From: Cyclaneusma minus | Lineage: Eukaryota > Ascomycota > Leotiomycetes > Marthamycetales > Marthamycetaceae | Direction: 5' to 3' | DNA length: 64,000 bases | Assembly (NCBI GenBank): GCA_037179335.1 | Contig: JAKZHN010000006.1 | Coordinates: 806,001-870,000, forward strand | In this document: positions 12,779-24,454 of the stretch, in pieces | Layout: every line of letters begins with the position of its first letter | Position numbering within the stretch: position 1 is the first letter of the stretch | Position numbers and translations under genes: made by a program | Notes under the pieces: generated by a model | Database searches by the model: none | What the model saw: the letters and a program-made list of their open reading frames with translations, nothing else | What the model was told of the DNA's origin: nothing

Positions 12779-14532
12779 TCATCTGTTCCGAAGATATCCG
12801 CAGAGCCCCACCAGATCTCCGCAACACATTGGGCCTTTTGAAATCTCGACGACCTCATATCCACCATCATCATAAACTACATTAGATGTACTTTCGCTGT
12901 CGAGATCGACTGCTCTTATTTCCACTGGTCTTTCTTTGGCTTCTTGCGTCCACAAGATCGTGTACAGAGATTCTCCCAGTCCGAGAAAACGCAGTTGGGA
13001 GGCTAGACCTCGTTCGCGAAGGATGGCACGTTGCAGGCGGAAGAAGTACTTGGCGAACTCTAGGCATTGTTCTGCGGATCTGCCGTAGATGATGGACACG
13101 GCACCAACGGGGTTGAGCCAGATACGGAGCTTGGGAATTTCAGGTAAGAGTTTCTCAAAGGTCATCTGTTTGGTTGTCAGTCTGTAATCTTGCTCTGGCC
13201 TTCTCTGCCGTGTATATGGGGAACTTCACATACCCACTCGTCGCACACTTCATTAGTTGGTGGAGGCAGAGTTGCAGGCCATAGCACGCGCAGGTATAGT
13301 TCTTCGAGATCATGGCATTTTGAGAGGAATGTCTCGCGCATATTTTCGAAATTTCTTGGCCAGTTCTCGAAGTGGGCGTGGAGATGCTCGTTCCAGGTGG
13401 GATGGGTACCGAGAAAAAGCTTCTTCCAGTGGAAACCAAGCTCTGAGTATGGACAGCAGTGCTGTGGTGAGCAGTCATGGTCTCCTAGCATCCCCTTCAT
13501 CTCGAGCTCATCGATCGCGGATCCTGCTTTGCGAGTCTCTCTGACGATGGATGACAGATCCTTGTCCGGCCAGCATACTGAGATGCGTTTCAAATTCAGG
13601 AAGGGTCTGGCCTTAGCTGAACGCAAGCTCAATCTGTGTCCAAGTTTGTAAGTCGGATAATAGAATTGGTCGTATCTCTTCAGACTATCGAGATCGGTCA
13701 GTTGAGTGATTCCTTCTTGGTCCAGATCCATGTGCATCCCAATACTCAATTGCTCAAGGCGAAGCAAAGGTCCCGAGTGACCTTTTTCTCGCCGTCGAGC
13801 GATATATTCATGCAGGTTGCGACGGAAACATAGTATTTCACTGCGCTTCCATGCTAGTAATGTGAAAGCTAGATCGGGCCTCAAGTTGTGTAGCGCCTCC
13901 GTCGAAATTGACAGACTCTTGAGCTGTCTTGATTCACAAAGGATTCCTGCGATTTCAGCACTCAGTCTTGATAGATCGCCCGAAAGGTTTTCCAGATCAA
14001 GGGTTTGTAGGTTCTTGAAACCATGCAGACTTGGCCATATACTAATTTCATGCCATGAAGTTCTTGTATTGTGCGGATCGTCTGAACAGTATATTATGGC
14101 GAGGTTTCGAAGTCTGCAATGCTTTCTCACAGCGTCTAGTAGCAAGTGTACAGGATTGTCCCATCTGAAGCTTCGCAGTATTAGTCCTTTGTGGTACCTT
14201 TACTGAGATCAACATACTCACACGACAGTGAATGATTCCAGCCGGGTCATATGCATGAGTGCTTTTGCCATCTCCTCATACTCACCCGAGTCCAAGATAT
14301 CCAGGTGGATATCTCGGACGTGTCGCAAATTTCCATGCTGGGGGAAGTCGCGGAATCGAATTGCATGTCTTTCTCGTGATCGCTGACTGCGATATAGAAC
14401 CGGCGTGACCAGATAGTTGAATGCTCTTGACACCGAGCATAATGCTTTCAGACTTGGGACTGGCAGGTTCCTTTCAGCAATAGCCACGAGGATCTCGGGA
14501 GGGATATTGTTCATCGTGATGGTGAAGGACAC
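12779..14532 (-). CDS. F-box domain protein
   Basis: This is a putative substrate adaptor of an SCF ubiquitin ligase. Exons 14532-14222, 14164-13234 and 13165-12779 join in phase into 542 residues. The N-terminal 45 residues match the F-box pattern (IPPEILVAIAERNLPVPSLK, then LCSVSRAFNYLVTPVLYRS), which binds Skp1. The rest is leucine-rich and irregular, with repeated L..L.L.NL-type segments (for example FKNLQTLDLENLSGDLS), as in the divergent LRR-like C-termini of fungal F-box proteins. Met1 and Met7 are both possible starts. Two introns of 57 and 68 nt have normal GT..AG borders. The substrate is unknown. Such genes are numerous and fast-evolving in Pezizomycotina, so no orthologue name is offered. 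Confidence 0.82.
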
Positions 14533-15145
14533 GAGTATTGCGTACGGAAGGCGGGTCAGTCGAGAAACGGGGTTAGTTGCAGGGTTTGGGGAAGACGTTG
14601 TTTATCCTCCGAGCCTATTGAATCAGACCAGGGAAATCGCCCGTTGTATGGGCATCGGCCCTCAACGTAAACCGTATTTCGCCGACACTCGGCAATCCTC
14701 GAATCCTTTATTTCGGTACAGAGATTCAACGTACCGTAGACGCCGGGCCATGGTGTGATGAGCACCAAACTCCAAAGCTGGCTGGCTGGTGGTAGTGTGA
14801 GTACTTGTGCTGGGCGCTGGAGATAAATGCAACGGACAAGACCTATCTCACAAAAAGTCTGGTCCGCCCAAGTGTCTCGACTCGGATTAACCTCATATTC
14901 GAAGTGGTACAAATTACAATTTCCTAGCTTTAAGTAATTGAGTTCGAACATACTCTATAAGAATGCGGCTGGCAATTAACCTAGTAGCTTACAAATCTTA
15001 GCACCATTTGTTGTAGCCTCATATCCCAGGTACCGATACATTAGCGGGGAATTAACATGAGCATCCGTGCCCGCCGTCCATGCACCGGCATCGCTGAGGT
15101 GAAGCAAGCTCATCATCAAGGAGTATTCGAGAATAGCCCGCAATA
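14533..15145. other. Divergent promoter region, F-box gene / SRO7
   Basis: About 610 bp lies between two divergently transcribed genes. No ORF with features is visible. Confidence 0.45.
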
Positions 15146-18100
15146 ATGGCTTCATTCCTCCGAGGTAAGCAAGCTGGAATCCAGAACGATCTCTCGGCCG
15201 GAATCCTGCCTGGACTTTTTGCTCTGGACGATCTTGTGCGCCACGGCATTAATTCCCAGATAAGGTATGTGAATGTCCGACCTACCCCTCGATGAGCTTG
15301 GAACTGACTCCAAAGCAGCGCTCTAGCATATGACCCCGTACAATCCCTCCTAGCCGTAGGAACCAGTGAGTCGACCTTTGCCAGTGGACAGATATATGTC
15401 TTTGGCCAAAGTCGAGTCCAGGTCACCTTCATCCTTGGGCGCCGCGCCTCCATCAAGACCCTGCAATTTTGCGCCAACCGTCTCGTCAGCCTCGACTCCA
15501 AAAATGAGATCACGGTATGGGATCTTGAGAAGGCCAAGAAGCTGGCAAGCTACGCGCCGCCCGGCCATGTCACGTCTCTGGTGACCGACCCTATGCTGGA
15601 CTGGGCCCTCATCGGAATGCAGAATGGCGAAGTTATGGCCTATGACTTGGATCGGGAAAAGAAAGCCCCCTTTAAGCTGCCGAACTTCCTGCAGGAACAG
15701 AACGCAAGAGCTAAATATGGACTACATCCAATAGTGGACATGCAACTGCATCCAAGAGATATTGGGCAACTGCTGATCGGATATGCCGAGGGAGCCGTGA
15801 TATATTCTTTCAAGCAGAATAAACCACAGAAGACTTTTGTCTACGAAGTTCCTCCCGGAGCCCCCGGTGGAGGACATGCAGACCCGACATCTACCAATAC
15901 TGTGCGAAAGCCAAAGCTTACGCATGCTATGTGGCATCCGACTGGCACCTTCATTGCCACGGCTCATGATGATGGCAGCTTGGTTTTCTGGGACCCCAAA
16001 GACGGTCGGGTACTGATGGCGCGGACACTGGAAGATACCAAGGTCAATATGCCTGGAGCACCAGCCGACCCAGTACTGAGAGAACCATACTTCAAGATTG
16101 CCTGGTGCTGCAAAGAGAACCCGGACGACACGGGTGTGTTGGTTGCAGGTGGACAGCAAGGCCTGGCGCCTACAAAGGGCCTTACATTTCTCGATCTAGG
16201 CATAACGCCTGTTTATGCCACCTCATCATGGCAAATACTTTCGGACCAGTTCCAGGGCAAGCGCCAACACATCATGCCCACGCCACCTGCTGCAGAGGTC
16301 ATTGATTTCTGTCTGGTTCCTCGCAAATCGCCTCATTTTGCCGGAGCTCAAGACCCTATTGCAGTCATAGCTCTCTTGAATTCAGGGGAACTTATCACTC
16401 TGAGTTTCCCAACGGGCCATCCTATTTCACCCACCAACCAACTTCCTCCTTCGTTAGCTTTTGTTCATCCTTTCGTATCTTCAATTTCTGTTGCTGCGGT
16501 CGATCGGACTCGATGGCTAGGAATGACCGAGACTCGCCAACAAGGGCCTCCTATCTTGACTGGTGGCGCCGAAGCAGCCAAACCGCTCAAAAGATATGAA
16601 ACTAGAAATATCGTTCAGACGGCACACAATGATGGTACAGTCCGAATCTTTGATGCTGGCCAAGGGGACGAGCTAGAAAACTCTTCGCAACTGCAAGTAG
16701 ATGTTGCTCGAGCTCTGGGTCGCTGGGAGAATGTTGATATCTCCGCAGTCAGCATGGCTGGCGTGACTGGAGAGCTTGCAGTAGGTACGAAACAGGGAGA
16801 AGTTGTCATCTACAGATGGGGAACCAACAAGCTGTTTGGAAGAGAATCGCCCAGCGCAGTCGAATCAAGACCCGGTGGCTTGACCAACATTTCTGAAAGA
16901 GCGGAGCCATCGCTGAAAAATGGTTTACAGCCACATATTCTTTACGACATGGCACAAGGTCCCATCAGCGCTCTGAAAATCTCAGATGTTGGCTTCATTG
17001 CTGTGGGGTCGGAAAATGGTGTTATCTCTATTATCGACCTACGAGGACCAGCTGTCATGTTCAGTGCTTCGATGAGCGACTTCCTCAAGCAAGAGAAACG
17101 TAGCAGCTTCTTGAAAAGCAGCAAGAAAGATGCCGCCGCATCGACCGCGGACTGGCCTACAGTCATCGAATTCGGAGTGATGACTCTGGATGGAGACGAT
17201 TACTCGAGTATTCTATGCTTCGTGGGTACCAACCAAGGCCGTTGTGCGACTTTCAAGATCTTGCCTCAAGGGGCAGGGTTTACTGCCAAGTTTGCTGGCG
17301 CTACGCATCTAGATGGTAAAGTGATCTCGATCAATCCTATGACTGTTGATACGGGGGCATCCGCCCATGCAACTCAGCCAGCTGTTGCTGGCCTAAGGAA
17401 CGGAGAACAAGTCCATGGTGTCCTTTGTGTTGGTAAGACCAGAGCTTCCCTTTCTTCGTTCTACCCAGATTCGCTATTCTCGCAACTTTTGGATATCCTA
17501 GCATGGCAGCAAGAGGCTAATCCCATCATCTAGTGACCCAAACCGAGGCCCGGATTTTCAAACCGGCAAGCAGCAAAGGCGCGCAAAAGTCCTTCCCAGA
17601 TATCTTCTGCGATGCCGCAAGTGTCAGTGTCTTCGAGATGCATGGTGTCGCCTTAGTCTGCATCTTTGGCGACTCTACTGCTCGCGCATACTCTATCCCT
17701 GCCCTCAAAGAAATTGGCTCTTCCCAGCTTCCTGCATTAGACATCACACGCTTCCACAACGCCACAGTCATGCCATCAGGCCACATCTTCGCCTGGACCG
17801 GACCTTCCGAAGTAGCAATGCTCAACGCCTGGGGCACGGGCCAGAACCGCGTCCGAGAAATCGATAAGGGCGATATCCTCTGGAACCAGAACTTGGCCAT
17901 CCCACCAAGACCTACGATCTCCAATCTGCAGTGGATTGCTGGAACACAGTACGTGAGTCCAACAGATCTCGATATCTTGATTGGTGGACCCGATAGGCCG
18001 CCTAGCAAGCGTATGCTTGAAGCGGCTGCTGAGGAACATCGCTTGGCGAAGGAGGGGGGTCTTGCTGGTACGGGTAGCAGTGGGAAGCAGGCTGAGGGGT

Positions 18101-18279
18101 GGGGCGAGTATATGACAAGGCAGCTCAATGAGCGTACCGAGCGACTTGGCATTATGGGGGATAGTATGGAGAGGGCGGAAGAGAATAGCCAGGGGTTCTT
18201 GGACGATGTTAACAAGTTTGTGGGGAAGCAGAAGAGGAATATACTTCTGGGTGGGTTGACGAAGGGGTTTGGGTTCTGA
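15146..18279 (+). CDS. SRO7: Lgl/tomosyn-family exocytosis regulator SRO7
   Basis: This WD40 protein binds the t-SNARE Sec9 and Rab Sec4 and supports polarised exocytosis at the plasma membrane. Three exons (15146-15264, 15319-17432, 17534-18279) give 992 residues, the normal size. The first exon encodes the conserved start MASFLRGKQAG and a FALDDLVRHGINSQI segment. Two beta-propellers follow, with recognisable WD-type strands such as GTFIATAHDDGSLVFWD and NEITVWDLEK. The last roughly 60 residues (after TRQLNERTERLGIMGDSMER) form a tomosyn-like R-SNARE-type tail ending in KRNILLGGLTKGFGF. The last intron (17433-17533) restores the LCV-VTQTEARIF continuity, which supports the junction. No anomalies were seen. 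Confidence 0.93.
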
Positions 18280-18585
18280 TCCAGTTTATCGGAATCCACT
18301 TTTTCGGTGGGTGTTGATTGGCGCTTTGGCATCTGCGGTATTTACGAATTGGCGTTGTGCTTCAGAAGGCAGGCTGAAGCAGGCGTTATTGGCATGGGGT
18401 GATCATGGGAGTGAGCTTCTTCTATGAGCTGAGGAGATCCTAGGGTATCTCTGAATCCAAATATGGAAATTGTCGTTTCGGTAGCAACAGCACGGATGAT
18501 AAATCAGACATGAGTAGGCTATGACTAAGACTTCTATCAACCTCATACACCAAAATAGGCCAGTAACGTCCATACAACAACAATA

Positions 18586-18734
18586 GAGCTGTTAGCGCAG
18601 CGTAGCGCGCCTGGCCCTTGAGACTTAGACTGTATCCCACCCGTGAAAGCGGGTTGTTTAGGCATATCCTAGACTGTATATATATAAGTAGAAAGGATCC
18701 CAGGAGGTCGTCTGTACGAATCAGACACGGCTCA
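18586..18734 (+). tRNA. Intron-containing tRNA-like gene (apparent anticodon CTT), possibly a pseudogene
   Basis: A full cloverleaf can be drawn. Acceptor GAGCTGT/ACGGCTC pairs 7/7 including one G-T (18586-18592 with 18727-18733). The D-stem is GCGC/GCGC around AGCGTA. The anticodon stem is CCTGG (18610-18614) with CCAGG (18700-18704). The variable loop is AGGTC. The T-stem GTCTG/CAGAC encloses TACGAAT, and the discriminator is A. A 78-nt intron (about 18621-18698) sits after position 37, and intron AAGG near its 3' end can pair with loop CCTT, as in the bulge-helix-bulge of fungal tRNA introns. T6 follows 7 nt after the end. Odd points are a D-loop one G short, C33 instead of T33 and A55 instead of T55. 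From memory the body resembles fungal tRNA-Trp, but the loop is not CCA. Functional status is uncertain. Confidence 0.6.
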
Positions 18735-18740
18735 GATATA

Positions 18741-18746
18741 TTTTTT
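18741..18746 (+). terminator. RNA polymerase III terminator (T6)
   Basis: Six consecutive T residues begin 7 nt after the discriminator base of the tRNA-like gene, the expected position of a Pol III stop. Confidence 0.6.
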
Positions 18747-20631
18747 GGGGCGGGCTTAGATAAAGAGTATGTCGCTCAAGGTTGGACAGAAGATGATTCG
18801 GTTGTTGACAGGCCAGGCAGGCGGGGTGGTGGACAAACACAGATGAGCCCTATTGGTACTAAAATGACCCCCATATCTGCTTAGAGTCAATCTGACGGGA
18901 GACTGTCAGTCTGCTCACTGCTCAGGGTGGTCTCACTTACCGTTTACGACTGCTATGCATGCGTCAATCCCGTCCTGTGAGAAGCAAGAAGTTGGAGAAT
19001 CTGTCAAAGATTCCCAGACTACAAAGACTACATTGAGAAAGCAAATCACTGCTTGCTTGTTGCCTCTAATCAAACACACAAACACCAAAAAAAAACCCAA
19101 AAAAAAGTATTTATCAAATGTACACACAGCCCACGTCACTTCACCACCTTCCTCAATGAGAGATAACCACATACCTTCTTTGTTCATTCCTCATGATTCA
19201 TTAACCCATTATCATCAGTCATTATCTACTCTCAACAACCCCGCCCAGACCTCACTAACACCACCTGCGGATTTCAACGCTCACCACCTTTGCAGTGTAT
19301 ACTCTCTTCAACCAAGAGACCATAATAGTGGTGGTACCTGACATTTTTTTGTTGTTTTTTGTGTTTTGATGTTTTTTTGTGGTTTTTTTGCTGAAGTGAC
19401 TTGTTAGTGAAACGCACTTGAGACCTGTTGGGAGAAGGGGGGAATGTGAGTTGGGTGGTGTCGCTAAGTGAGCCATGTGTACATTTTGATGTAGATGGCT
19501 GCGTGATTGGGGGTATGTTTGTGCTGCGAGAGGTGCGGAAAGGGGAGGGGCCGGGGGGAGACGGACGGGGAGTGGGGGGTTGCGGATGGTTTGGGGACGG
19601 CCGGGTTGGAGCTTGGGTCGCAGGCTTGTTGGACAAGATCTTGGAGGTGACCGATGGGAGGGATGTTGAGACACTGTTGGCTGGATTGGGCAAGATCGAA
19701 ATGGTTAAGAGCTGCTTCATCTTCAAGCTTCCAATGTGAGGTTATCTAACATTCTTTCACTTTGGCACCATCTACCCAGATGGTGCTCAACAGAACGCAA
19801 AACTGTTCTCTAGATCCACAAGCATCAATTCCCACAGGCTGGAAGTTTACTTGAAGTCTGAGTTGCCTCAATAGTAGCAATTTAGTATCCTCATCGTTCC
19901 TGAGAATACCTGAAGATTCTGGGCACCAAGTACCTGTCGAACCCCATGACGGTTTGTGGGAAAGTTATGCTATCAGTGGAGGCAGCCAATAACTTGATAA
20001 TTTGGTATATAGGTATATGTGGCTTTTAGACGTCAAGACAAGCCAAAAAGATAATTATCAGGTCTCTGACCTTACACTCCCATTCAAGATTGGGTGCTCT
20101 GAGATGTTTGCTCAGGTCTGTTTGTTGCCTGTCGTTCTTCAGCTTCTAAGGGCAACGACATATCAACGGGAAAGAGCTTCACCTGAGAGTTCTAATGGGA
20201 AAGATGGGTATGAGGCCCAAGGGTAGAAATCACACAGAGCCTGGAAGCAAAGCCTGAAGTAAGTTTCGTTAGATCTAAACAGTTTCAGGATAGAGAATCC
20301 AGGGACTTAGGTCTATAGCGTTTGTGTCTAAGGTGTTAAGTGCAAAGCCACATTTTGCAGACGGTGATTGAAGCATAATATATCTTCTGGTTGTGTGTAT
20401 GATATAGCGTCGTAAGTTCGTAACCATGATCCTCTACACGGCTGCTAAAGGTCCAAAGGACACAAAAACTATACCATGACTTTTTGCTAGCCAGCCTAGC
20501 CAGCCGACCAAAGCACCGGAAAGAAACAAATCTTCCGCTTTTGAAACAATGCACACAAACAGAGGGAATCCGTAACGTCGTATTCTCGTTATGTAGAATT
20601 AGGCTTCCCCAAGACAACTAGCAGTCCATTG
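18747..20631. other. Gene-poor stretch with homopolymer-rich and G-rich tracts
   Basis: No gene with recognisable features was found. An A-rich tract (about 19085-19108) and a T-rich tract (about 19346-19391, several T6-T7 runs) flank roughly 250 bp, and a G-rich tract lies at 19542-19579. A 103-codon frame on the plus strand (to 19739) and a 139-codon frame on the minus strand overlap each other. Their composition follows the skew, so neither is called. Confidence 0.5.
19542..19579 (+). other. G-quadruplex-type tract
   Basis: Five G-runs of 4, 4, 6, 4 and 6 are separated by loops of 1, 2, 8 and 3 nt on the plus strand. This meets the usual G4 pattern with room to spare. Its role is unknown. 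Confidence 0.6.
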
Positions 20632-21588
20632 CTATGAAGAAAAGCTATTGCGTCGTAGCTCACTCAGTTCCATTGTACATGCACCACTCCATCCACTTTC
20701 CATCGGGCTAATTATATACGGGGCTGATGATGCACTGAAGGTATCGTTTGGGCCGGGTAACCAGGCTACGCGGAGAGGACGAGGACTTTCCTCCAAAGGA
20801 TAGGCACTCTGTGACATGACGCTTCCAACAGGAGTACCATGACCCCGATCGCTCCGAGAGCGGACACTCGGACCAGCAGACCACGCTGGCTCCCACCACT
20901 CATTTCCCAGGCTGTCTACTGTCATCATCGCCTGTCCCAGCGACTCCAACTCTCGGACTCGGATGGGATCCTCGTTTCGGGGATTCGGGGGCGAGATGGG
21001 AACAAGCGTAGGTCGAGTATAATCATCCTCGCCCATCACCCAAGACGGAGTACCCCAAGGAAGATCTTGTTCACCTAGACGAAATCTGGATGGAGTTGGT
21101 GGCAGCGGTTTCGGTTGTGGAGATTCCAGGGTCCTGGAGTGCCGCAGTGACAATGGCTGAGTGAGTATCTCTGCACTATTTCGAGGCTCTGAAGAGCTCC
21201 GTCGAGCCTGTGGCCGAGGGGACTGTTTGATGAGAACCCGAGCACGGCGGGATTGGCGTGCTGCTGTACTTTGGTAGGCGGTAGGCGCAGCGGGGTGCGC
21301 GGAGGGGATTGAGGGCTGATGGGGCTGAGGATTTTGCATCGTGGATAAAGCCCGACCTTCTGAGGCTGCCCGCACTAGCTTTGGAGCTCTGGAAAGGCCG
21401 AATTCGACTCGGAAAAAGAAGCCAGTAGATGGAGCAGGGGGCCAGCTTGAGTCGACATGACTTCGACGCTGATGCGAAGACGATTCGACGTTGAAATAGG
21501 CCATTATCATATCTTGGTTGAAATAAGAAGAGGGGTTGAAGGGTCGAAGGAGAGAAGATGATTGTGAGATGTTGCACAGAGGTAGCAC
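20632..21588 (-). CDS. Hypothetical proline/serine-rich protein
   Basis: This single open frame of 318 codons has no family I recognise. A likelier start than the first ATG is one of the internal Met codons near 21510 (MIMAYFNVESSSHQ), giving about 292 residues. The protein is rich in Pro, Ser and Arg and mostly disordered in character. It has motifs such as PKPLPPTPSRFRLGEQD and a short Trp-containing patch (NEWWEPAWSAG). There is no signal peptide or membrane helix. The length of the frame and its coherent composition favour a real gene, but splice variants cannot be excluded. Confidence 0.55.
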   Translation of the reverse strand: MLPLCNISQSSSLLRPFNPSSYFNQDMIMAYFNVESSSHQRRSHVDSSWPPAPSTGFFFRVEFGLSRAPKLVRAASEGRALSTMQNPQPHQPSIPSAHPAAPTAYQSTAARQSRRARVLIKQSPRPQARRSSSEPRNSAEILTQPLSLRHSRTLESPQPKPLPPTPSRFRLGEQDLPWGTPSWVMGEDDYTRPTLVPISPPNPRNEDPIRVRELESLGQAMMTVDSLGNEWWEPAWSAGPSVRSRSDRGHGTPVGSVMSQSAYPLEESPRPLRVAWLPGPNDTFSASSAPYIISPMESGWSGACTMELSELRRNSFSS

Positions 21589-23366
21589 AGGTTAGCGGAA
21601 GAAGCACAACTGAACTGACGAAGTGGCGCTGAGGGGCTGGCAGCGAGGTAAGACGGGCTTTGTGTTTGGCCACAGTTTACCAGCAATAACCCTTGGGCAA
21701 CGAAGATGTAGTGATAAGGGTACGATGCTGATAGGCAGGTGATAGGAGAAGAGGCGAACACTCTTGTTATAATATCTTGACAGTGGGGCTGAAGAGCAGA
21801 CAGACCGCTGTCACGCAGAAGAGCTGAGCAGCATGAGGGCAGGGCAAGCCTTCACGGAGCAGGAGGATTAGTTGAGATCATCTCAGGTGGTGTTATTAGC
21901 TTATTCGGGAGTATTCGAACTCCAGTCCGACCGAACTTCTCGTGGTGATGGGGAAGTGGGTCCGAGAAGGCTGATCGTCCAGGGATCACGACCGAAATGG
22001 CGGCATCAGGATCGACATCCCTGGAGGCGCAGCGGGGCCAATCCCTGTCGGTTTCTTTTCTTAGATCGACGCATTCCAGACTAGACCGAAGTGTCAGATT
22101 TTGGACGGCAAGAAACATCGGAATCTCGGTTCTGCTGTGGAGCGTTGGGGACGCAATTCGACACCGAGATGACAAGAGGATGCTTTACTCAAGGAGCCAC
22201 CAAGAAACCTACGCCGCAGTTATGAAGTGACGAAATACTCTCCCTCGTAAGCCTTACCACGACTTAGCCAGCATGTGCCATATCCCATATATAGGTATCG
22301 AGCGACCGGATTTTCTTGTCCGCTTAGATGCGTCAACCATGATGGAATTCGACACAGAGGAACGGCTCAGGAGGATGGAACCCGTTTCATGCGGCACTCC
22401 GCGAGTTCGCTTGAAGTCTTTCGACACACTTGGTATATTTCGAGATTTCAGTTCGGAAGAGCTATTATAACAAGATACAAGAAAGACTTACTACTGTTTA
22501 CCGATTTTTTTTTCCACGGCAATTCGCCAGTACAGTCTGTCCCATCTATCAGAATCTGTAAGTGGATTGCTCTCCCTGGGTACATTACGATCGCGGAGCG
22601 AACGCGGTCGATCCTGAATGGCAAGGAGGCTGCGGGGCCTTTGACTGTCCTTGACGATCGGGCCAAACGACCCCCGAGATCATGCAGACAGTGAGGTCTT
22701 CAGTACACGGGCCAGGAATCCAGGTCATATCAGCAATTTTTTGGTGGCATAATTACAGCTGCAAGGCGTGGATAAGTATAGATTGACTTGCGGTGTACTG
22801 GAGATAATGAATGACTTGCTTCTCTCCGGTATCTGAATGTGTCGTTCGTGGCAGCACAGAGACCAGAGGGGCGAAAGGGGCCTTTGGGGTATCTCAGGAG
22901 TCTGGAAGCTTTCGCGCTGCATAGCCACTTAGATACTCCTAGAACGAGCTAGCTAGGTAGATAGTAGTCAGCGTTCGCTGCTTCTAAAGGAGATCCCCTG
23001 CAATGGCTATTTCCATATTGTCCTAGGACTATGCTATGTCCAAGGTGCCATATTCAAGACCGGAAACTCTATCCTTTCTTGAGAGCATCTAACCACTGCA
23101 TATGATGACCCCGGTCGCTCAGCTCAAATGCCGAAAACTTGGAACCCATACACTGCAGCTCCCTGGCATCCTGCCGCTCGCCTATTTGTCAGAGAGGAAA
23201 TTTGAATCCTGAGTGGTTTAATCATTAATCATATGCATCATGAAGTTCTTGGAGCGAGGGTCTTACTGTAGTGTACAAGCTCATAGATTGACTCCGAATG
23301 GACTCTCCAAGCACAATCTCCTTGGACATCGATTTGATAAGGGACACTAGTCTGCCGAAAAATAGT
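21589..23366. other. Intergenic, no gene seen
   Basis: Only short overlapping frames are present. A small cluster of CTAG tetramers lies near 22948-22964. Nothing else is supportable. Confidence 0.45.
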
Positions 23367-23819
23367 TCAGAGAGGATTTTTATATGCACTCATAGAAACA
23401 CTCGAGTTCGCCAGGTCAAGAACAAAGCCTCTCGCATGGACGATAGTGGCTAAGACATCCAGAGCAACTGAAAAGCTAGGAATCTCACTCCCAGTAGGCT
23501 TGCTGTAAGATGCCGCGGTCTGTCGAATAGCCAACTGTATCAAGTTGCAGAGAGCACATGTTTCTGCCGATTCCTGAAGTGTCCAGATATCGTCCAGATG
23601 CTTGTAACCACCCGGATTGTAGTATTCGGAGAGACTATCAATCGATATTCCCTTGCAGGCCTCACAAAGACGGGTCCTTGGTAGCTTCTTGATAGTGTCC
23701 TTCGCTCTTGGCCACTGGTCATACTGCCATACCCGGAAATTACACTTCAAGCCGCGGAAGTGATAGCCATTGCCTACATCAAGAGCAATGTACTTCTGCA
23801 GCACATTAGGCACTTTCAT
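23367..23819 (-). pseudogene. Truncated HET-domain-type protein (N-terminal remnant)
   Basis: The 150-codon frame carries the hallmark N-terminal region of fungal heterokaryon-incompatibility (HET) proteins: LCEACKGISIDSL, then GGYKHLDDIWTLQESAETCALCNLI with its Cys pairs. Full proteins of this class continue for 500 residues or more with the HET block itself. Here the frame stops. Candidate downstream splices (for example the GTGCAT..GGCAG stretch just past the end) run into stops within about 50 codons. I therefore read it as a 5' remnant or decaying gene. An alternative is a short expressed protein. No other HET pieces were found nearby. Confidence 0.6.
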
Positions 23820-24454
23820 GTCTATGGATCAAAGGTTTCTCCAAAAAAAGGTGATCGAGGAAATGTAGAGTCAAAATGGGAGAGAAGAGCAAGTATCAAT
23901 CGTTTTGATAAGTAAGCAGCTCAGGGGGGTGTAGACCTCAAACGTGTTCGGAAGTATGACCAATACCTAGGTACCCATATAGAAATGTTCCAGCCCCCAA
24001 AGCATCAAGTGGCCTCGTTTTTGTGGACCATTACCGCCGACCTCAGTTATGGCCGAGGACGGCTCGGGCTATGGGCCGGGGCCGTCCCGCTGCACGCAAT
24101 TGGAAAGCCAAACCATGGTAATAAATGTGGCCTTGAAATGGTTATTGGGTGTCCACCAGTGGGAATGGTTGGAGGCATGTGGTGACGGCGTTTATAAATG
24201 TGGAGCCTGAGGTTTTGGAATACCTTAAGCGCTCGGGACTTGAACCCCTCCCCATCATGAAGCAGGCAGGGGTGTCACTCGACCACTTCAGTCCGCAGCA
24301 AGAATAGGAAACTAGTACTCAAGTCTTCTTGAATAACACAATACTTACTACTTGGGCTTCTTTGAGCATTCTAAGCGCCGTGGCACGCACGCCTTTCAAC
24401 CACTTCATCCCCACCACCAGCACTTGAGATTCATTGGCACCACCAACTGAGGCG
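23820..24454. other. Intergenic, no gene seen
   Basis: This gap lies between the HET remnant and the next plus-strand gene. It contains a B-box-like GGTTCAAGTCC on the minus strand near 24237-24255 that does not fold into a tRNA. Confidence 0.45.

Noticed and set aside
19428..19739. 103-codon plus-strand frame in the G-rich tract
   Set aside because: Its Gly-rich translation follows the G-runs. There is no recognised domain and no supporting exon.
24227..24305. Minus-strand tRNA-like stretch with an exact B-box (GGTTCAAGTCC) and A-box-like TGGTCGAGTGA
   Set aside because: The T-stem pairs at only 3 of 5 positions, the acceptor arms match poorly and no anticodon stem forms. At most it is a strongly decayed tRNA.
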